Positions 5,459-9,595 of a stretch of 9,595 nt of DNA are shown here, piece by piece. This DNA comes from an uncultured Selenomonadaceae bacterium. Lineage in GTDB: Bacteria; Bacillota; Negativicutes; Selenomonadales; Selenomonadaceae. Numbering within the stretch: position 1 is the stretch's first letter; every line of letters begins with the position of its first letter. The notes beneath the pieces were generated by a model. That model searched no databases. It saw only the letters and a list, made by a program, of their open reading frames with translations, and had not been told where the DNA came from. Position numbers and translations under genes: made by a program. The stretch covers positions 1 through 9,595 of the forward strand of contig CALZDE010000064.1 of assembly GCA_945637225.1 (NCBI GenBank), given 5' to 3'.

Positions 5459-7816
5459 TCAATCATGAAAATTTTCCTCTTTTGGCAGTTTTATAGGGTC
5501 TGGTTTTCCCATTAAAGCCACCTTCAGAACTTCATCAATATGCTTTACAGGCACAAATTCCAGCTTTTCACGTACTGTCTCTGGTATTTCCTCAATATCC
5601 CTCTCATTTTCATAAGGCAGGATAATTGTTTTCATACCCTCACGGTAAGCGGCTAATACTTTTTCCTTCAAACCGCCAATAGCCAGCACACGGCCACGAA
5701 TGGTAATTTCACCGGTCATAGCCACATCGCTTCTTACCTTCTGACGAGTAAGCGCAGAGGTGAGAGCTGTTGCCATGGTAATACCTGCTGATGGTCCATC
5801 CTTTGGCACTGCACCCTCTGGGAAATGTACGTGAATATCCAGTCTTTCATGGAATTCTGGGTCTAAGCCTAATTCCTCCTGACGGCTTCTGATATATGAA
5901 AGTGCCGCCTGTGCAGATTCCTTCATCACATCGCCTAATTTGCCGGTGAGAATCAGTCTGCCCTTGCCTGGGAAAATGTTTACTTCTGTTGGGAGAGTAT
6001 CACCGCCGACCTGAGTCCATGCCATACCTGTGCAAAGACCAATTTCCGGCTTTCTGTCTGCCTTCTGCTGAGGGAATTTCACCTTGCCAGCATAATCTGT
6101 AAGATTCTTTACGCTGACAGAAACCTTCTCCAATTCTTCATTTTCCACAATATTTCTAGCGGCCTTACGGCATACCTTGCCAATGACACGCTCTAACTCA
6201 CGGACACCAGCCTCACGGGTATATTCCGCAATCAGCTTCTGAATTACGCCTGCACCTAAATGAATCTGCTTAGAAGTTAAGCCATTTTCTGCTCTCTGAC
6301 GGGCAAAGAGGTAACGCTTGGCAATTTCCAGCTTTTCTACCTCGGTGTAGCTTGACAGGCTGATAATTTCCATACGGTCACGAAGCGGACGTGGAATTTC
6401 GCCTAAATCATTTGCAGTTACAATCCACAATACATCAGAAAGGTCAAAAGGTACTTCTACATAATGGTCGCTGAATGTATTATTCTGAGCTGGGTCTAAT
6501 ACCTCTAATAATGCAGATGTTGGGTCGCCCTTATAATCGGAAGCCATCTTGTCTACTTCGTCTAAGAGGAATACAGGATTACTGCTTCCCGCCTTTTTGA
6601 TACCTTCCAAAATACGGCCAGGCATAGCACCGATATAAGTACGGCGATGACCACGAATTTCTGCTTCATCACGAACACCGCCTAAGGATGCACGGACAAA
6701 CTTTCTGCCTATTGCCTTGGCAACAGAACCCGCCAAAGAGGTTTTACCTACGCCCGGTGGACCTACCAGACAGAGAATTGGGGATTTCATATCCTTTTTC
6801 AGCTTGCGGACAGCTAAATAATCAAGAATACGCTCCTTTACCTTCTCCAGTCCATAATGGTCCTTATCCAGCACCTTTGTAGCCGCCGCAATATCTATAT
6901 GGTCTTCAGTCTTTGTATTCCATGGCAGGCTGAGAAGTGTATCTACATATGTATAAATTACACCGCTTTCACTGGAGTTACCGCCAACTCGCTCCATACG
7001 CTTTAATTCACGGTTGACAACCTTCACCATTTCCTCTGGGTAGTCGCCTTCCTCTAAACGCTTGCGGAAATCCTCCACATCAGCTAATTCATCATCGCCT
7101 AATTCCTTATGAATTGCACGAATCTGCTCGTGGAGATAATGCTCCTTCTGAAGCTTCTCTATCTGCTTTTTTACCCGACTGCTGATTTTCTTCTCAACAT
7201 CCTGAATTTCAATCTCTCTTACGAGTGTCTGGTAAAGTGCATTTAATCTGTCCTTGACGTCAATACACTCCAAAAGCTCCTGCCTATGCTCTAAGGTAAT
7301 ATTTAGGTGGCTGGAAATCAAATCTGCCAAACGACCGTAATCGGACATAAGCGAAACAGAAACTATAGCATCTTCAGGCATTTTACGGCTGATTTTTACC
7401 CATTTTTCAAAAAGGCTGACAACCGCACGAGTAAGCCCCTCCAACTCCAGAGAATCTTCATCGACATGATCCTCATGCTCTTCAACAGTTACCTGAATAA
7501 AATCTGCACTGCTGTCATCATAATCAAGAATAGTAGCTCGGCGTACACCCTCTACCAGCACTCGCATGTTGCCCTCTGGCAGCTTCATAATCTGCTTTAC
7601 TTCGACTATGGTACCTACCTTATAAATATCATCAGCAGAAGGAAATTCTTCATCAGCATTCTTCTGTGCCGCTAAACAGATATATTTATCCTCATTCATG
7701 GCATACTGAATAGCGTTTATAGAAGATTCCCTGCCAATATCAAGATGTACCATAACATAAGGTAAAACTAATAACCCACGTAAAGGTACAAAGGGTAAAG
7801 TCTTTGTCTGAATCAT
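5459..7816 (-). CDS. lon: Lon ATP-dependent serine protease (LonA type)
   Basis: The 785-residue protein has the full LonA layout: an N-terminal substrate-binding LON domain (about 5-200), a helical linker (about 200-300), an AAA+ module and a C-terminal protease domain (about 590-770). Walker A GPPGVGKT is at 352-359, Walker B VFLLDE at 415-420, and RPLRDRMEI at 476-484. The catalytic Ser676 in PKDGPSAG and Lys719 in GGLKEK have the same 43-residue spacing as Ser679/Lys722 of E. coli Lon, so the active site is intact. It should form cytosolic hexamers that degrade misfolded and regulatory proteins. The ATG has a strong AAGGAAGGAG site. That site is partly covered by a small hairpin, and a terminator-like hairpin separates the gene from clpX. 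No CIRCE or HAIRY operator was seen in the short leader. Confidence 0.98.
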   Translation of the reverse strand: MIQTKTLPFVPLRGLLVLPYVMVHLDIGRESSINAIQYAMNEDKYICLAAQKNADEEFPSADDIYKVGTIVEVKQIMKLPEGNMRVLVEGVRRATILDYDDSSADFIQVTVEEHEDHVDEDSLELEGLTRAVVSLFEKWVKISRKMPEDAIVSVSLMSDYGRLADLISSHLNITLEHRQELLECIDVKDRLNALYQTLVREIEIQDVEKKISSRVKKQIEKLQKEHYLHEQIRAIHKELGDDELADVEDFRKRLEEGDYPEEMVKVVNRELKRMERVGGNSSESGVIYTYVDTLLSLPWNTKTEDHIDIAAATKVLDKDHYGLEKVKERILDYLAVRKLKKDMKSPILCLVGPPGVGKTSLAGSVAKAIGRKFVRASLGGVRDEAEIRGHRRTYIGAMPGRILEGIKKAGSSNPVFLLDEVDKMASDYKGDPTSALLEVLDPAQNNTFSDHYVEVPFDLSDVLWIVTANDLGEIPRPLRDRMEIISLSSYTEVEKLEIAKRYLFARQRAENGLTSKQIHLGAGVIQKLIAEYTREAGVRELERVIGKVCRKAARNIVENEELEKVSVSVKNLTDYAGKVKFPQQKADRKPEIGLCTGMAWTQVGGDTLPTEVNIFPGKGRLILTGKLGDVMKESAQAALSYIRSRQEELGLDPEFHERLDIHVHFPEGAVPKDGPSAGITMATALTSALTRQKVRSDVAMTGEITIRGRVLAIGGLKEKVLAAYREGMKTIILPYENERDIEEIPETVREKLEFVPVKHIDEVLKVALMGKPDPIKLPKEENFHD

Positions 7817-7825
7817 ATTTTTACT

Positions 7826-7841
7826 CCTTCCTTAATGAAGG
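7826..7841 (-). promoter_or_regulatory. Small hairpin overlapping the lon Shine-Dalgarno
   Basis: On the minus strand CCTTC (7841-7837) can pair with GAAGG (7830-7826), which is the core of the lon ribosome binding site, across the six-base loop ATTAAG. A second pairing, CCTT with AAGG and a four-base loop, competes with it. With five pairs the fold is only modestly stable, so it could tune lon translation with temperature or coupling. That function is inference. Confidence 0.35.
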
Positions 7842-7848
7842 TATATTT

Positions 7849-7879
7849 AAAATAAGGGACTGCATACACAGCCCCTTAT
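7849..7879 (-). terminator. Terminator or attenuator between clpX and lon
   Basis: Thirteen bases after the clpX stop, the minus-strand arm ATAAGGG (7879-7873) pairs with CCCTTAT (7858-7852). Inside it, after one mismatch, CTG pairs with CAG around a 6-base loop. The tail is TTATTTTAAAT, a short U-run, so termination is probably partial. The hairpin ends about 35 bases before the lon start, too close for a full promoter in between. Lon must therefore depend on readthrough or on a promoter within the clpX 3' end. Confidence 0.65.
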
Positions 7880-7891
7880 AAATTACTAAAT

Positions 7892-9160
7892 TTATGCGCT
7901 TGCTTCCTTACTATGGCTGCGGCGTTTACTATAGCTTAATACTGGCTCCTTGCGGTCCTGCACTACATCCTTAGTCACACGGCAAGCTGTTACGCCTTCC
8001 TGAGAAGGAATCTCGTACATGACATTACGCATAATACGCTCAATGATAGAGCGCAGGCCTCTAGCTCCTGTCTTACGCTTCAGCGCTTCCTGAGCAATGG
8101 CACGCAATGCCTCCTCATCAAAGGTCAGCTTAACACCATCTATTTCCAAAAGACGCTGGAACTGCTTAACCAATGCATTCTTAGGCTCAGCCAAAATACG
8201 CACCATAGCATCCTCGCCCAGCTGGTCTAAGGTAACATTTACTGGCAGACGACCCACAAACTCTGGAATAAGACCTGTCTTTAACAAATCCTCTGGCTCC
8301 AGCTTGCGAAGTGTCTCACCAATGTTCATATCCTGCTTAGAAGCAACCTTAGCACCAAAGCCCATGACCTTGCTGCCAATACGCTTTTGTATAATCTTTT
8401 CAATGCCAGCAAAGGCACCACCACAGATAAAGAGAATATTTGTGGTATCAATCTGCAGGAAATCCTGATGTGGGTGCTTACGTCCGCCCTGAGGTGGAAC
8501 AGAAGCAACAGTGCCCTCCAGAATTTTCAGCAGTGCCTGCTGTACGCCCTCACCAGAAACATCACGAGTAATGGAAGGATTCTCAGATTTACGGGCAATC
8601 TTATCTATTTCATCAATATAAACAATGCCTCTCTGTGCCTTTTCAATATCGTAATCCGCTGCCTGTATAAGCTTCAAAAGAATGTTCTCTACATCCTCGC
8701 CTACATAGCCAGCCTCTGTAAGAGTAGTCGCATCTGCCACAGCAAATGGCACCTTCAATATGCGGGCTAAGGTCTGAGCCAGCAGTGTCTTACCACTGCC
8801 AGTAGGACCTAACATAAGAATATTGGACTTCTGTATTTCTACATCATCCTTCTTGCCCTGCTGAAAGTTTATACGCTTATAATGATTGTAAACGGCTACG
8901 GACAAGGTCTTTTTGGCCTCGTCCTGACCGATTACATACTGATCTAATATTTCCCTGATTTCCTTTGGCTTTGGAACCTCGTCCATTTCCTCAGGAATTG
9001 GTTCAAGGGTAAGTTCCTCCTCGATAATCTCATTACAGAGGTCAATGCATTCATCACAGATAAATACACTTGGACCAGCTACAAGCTTTCTGACCTGACT
9101 CTGGTCCTTGCCACAGAATGAGCAGCGAGGCTTCTTAGCATTTTCTTCACCAAACTTCAT
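7892..9160 (-). CDS. clpX: ClpX, ATPase subunit of the ClpXP protease
   Basis: This 422-residue protein has the normal ClpX domain order. The N-terminal zinc-binding domain carries four cysteines at 13, 16, 35 and 38. The AAA+ module has Walker A GPTGSGKT at 118-125, pore loop GYVGED at 151-156, Walker B IVYIDE at 179-184, the RKH loop at 227-229, the arginine finger Arg304 in FVGRLP and sensor 2 in GARGLR at 365-370. It recognises and unfolds substrates and threads them into ClpP. The ClpP-docking tripeptide reads MGF (266-268) where E. coli and B. subtilis have IGF, a conservative change. It starts 12 bases after clpP, whose TAA stop is fused to the Shine-Dalgarno (TAAGGGGGA), so expression is coupled. 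The C-terminal tail (about 405-422) is basic and Ser-rich and probably disordered. Confidence 0.98.
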   Translation of the reverse strand: MKFGEENAKKPRCSFCGKDQSQVRKLVAGPSVFICDECIDLCNEIIEEELTLEPIPEEMDEVPKPKEIREILDQYVIGQDEAKKTLSVAVYNHYKRINFQQGKKDDVEIQKSNILMLGPTGSGKTLLAQTLARILKVPFAVADATTLTEAGYVGEDVENILLKLIQAADYDIEKAQRGIVYIDEIDKIARKSENPSITRDVSGEGVQQALLKILEGTVASVPPQGGRKHPHQDFLQIDTTNILFICGGAFAGIEKIIQKRIGSKVMGFGAKVASKQDMNIGETLRKLEPEDLLKTGLIPEFVGRLPVNVTLDQLGEDAMVRILAEPKNALVKQFQRLLEIDGVKLTFDEEALRAIAQEALKRKTGARGLRSIIERIMRNVMYEIPSQEGVTACRVTKDVVQDRKEPVLSYSKRRSHSKEASA

Positions 9161-9172
9161 GAATAGTCCCCC

Positions 9173-9595
9173 TTAAGCTTCCTTATCTGCCTCAACAGAT
9201 TTAGCCGCCTCAGGACGAGTAACCACCTTATCAATCAGACCATAATCAACAGCTTCCTGAGCACTCATGAAATTATCACGCTCAGTATCTGCCATCAGCT
9301 TATCAAAGTCCTGACCAGTGTGGTCAACCAGGATCTGGGTCAAAGTTTCACGGAGGCGCTGAATCTCACGAGCCTGAATCTGAATATCAGTAGACTGACC
9401 TTGAGCACCACCCAATGGCTGATGAATCATAATGCGGGAATTTGGCAGAGCATAACGCTTGCCCTTGGCACCAGCAGTCAGCAGGAGAGAACCCATACTT
9501 GCTGCCTGACCAATGCAGATGGTAGAAACATCTGGCTTAATATACTGCATTGTATCGTAAATAGCCATACCAGCAGTTACAACACCGCCAGGGCT
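9173..9595 (-). CDS. clpP: ClpP, proteolytic subunit of Clp proteases (5' end outside the window)
   Basis: The 141 visible codons cover the C-terminal two thirds of ClpP. The visible part opens with SPGGVV, part of the oxyanion-hole and substrate-binding strand. The catalytic triad is complete: Ser in GQAASMGS, His in MIHQPLGG, and Asp in TERDNFMSA, at visible residues 33, 58 and 107. These spacings (25 and 49) equal those of Ser98/His123/Asp172 in B. subtilis ClpP, so about 65 N-terminal residues lie beyond the right edge. The internal ATG at 9568 is not the start. The subunit forms the two-ring, 14-subunit barrel to which ClpX docks. Its promoter and any CtsR-type operator would be outside the window. 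Confidence 0.97.
   Translation of the reverse strand, partial: SPGGVVTAGMAIYDTMQYIKPDVSTICIGQAASMGSLLLTAGAKGKRYALPNSRIMIHQPLGGAQGQSTDIQIQAREIQRLRETLTQILVDHTGQDFDKLMADTERDNFMSAQEAVDYGLIDKVVTRPEAAKSVEADKEA

Noticed and set aside
8097..8770. Overlapping + strand open frames of 123 and 127 codons
   Set aside because: Both are shadows opposite clpX. The clpX frame is unbroken, with every expected motif.
9330..9350. GGTCAAA heptamer inside clpP, resembling half of a CtsR operator
   Set aside because: There is only one half-site, it is inside the coding sequence, and no second GGTCAAA follows at the expected spacing.
1..9595. CRISPR array, tRNA/rRNA genes, insertion sequences or phage genes
   Set aside because: I saw no regularly spaced repeats, cloverleaf-like sequences, transposase motifs or flanking terminal repeats. 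Nearly all the sequence is explained by the eight main genes.

Overview
The window reads as a chromosomal segment of an anaerobic Bacillota. The evidence is the clpP-clpX-lon-engB order, strong AGGAGG-type ribosome binding sites, moderate to low G+C, and a minimal two-gene SufB/SufC-type Fe-S system of the kind found in anaerobic bacteria and archaea. A member of the Negativicutes is a reasonable guess because siroheme-decarboxylase genes and large AAA-ATPase/PD-(D/E)XK genes occur there, but nothing in the window proves the class. All recognised genes lie on the minus strand, so transcription runs from high to low coordinates.

Region 1 (9595 to about 4719) is the protein quality-control block. 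It holds the 3' two thirds of clpP, complete clpX, complete lon, and complete engB (yihA/ysxC, a GTPase for 50S ribosome assembly). ClpX unfolds substrates for ClpP, and Lon is an independent ATP-dependent protease. A hairpin with a short U-run separates clpX from lon. A second small hairpin can mask the lon Shine-Dalgarno, so lon may be expressed differently from clpPX. A weak AT-rich terminator follows engB.

Region 2 (4716 to about 1953) is a four-gene operon with its own sigma-A-type promoter (TTGACG, 18 bp, TAGAAT). The first two genes are ahbA and ahbB, the siroheme decarboxylase subunits of the alternative heme pathway, which are easily mistaken for Lrp/AsnC regulators. They are followed by smsC (SufC-like ATPase) and smsB (short SufB/SufD-like scaffold), which together make a minimal Fe-S cluster assembly system. 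A good intrinsic terminator closes the operon. The pairing of a tetrapyrrole step with Fe-S assembly is the most interesting biology here: the later Ahb enzymes, absent from the window, are radical-SAM Fe-S proteins.

Region 3 (1959 to 112) holds a solitary, AT-rich AAA-ATPase/PD-(D/E)XK nuclease-like gene of unknown function. It has its own candidate promoter and a strong terminator, and it looks like an accessory insertion.

Region 4 (about 100 to 1) holds a promoter overlapped by an inverted repeat (TGTACAT-N5-ATGTACA), a near-consensus ribosome binding site, and the first codons of a gene that runs off the left edge.

I did not find an unmistakable new multi-gene system. The main leads are the ahbAB-smsCB operon, the unknown operator at the left edge, the lon leader structures and the AAA-nuclease gene.
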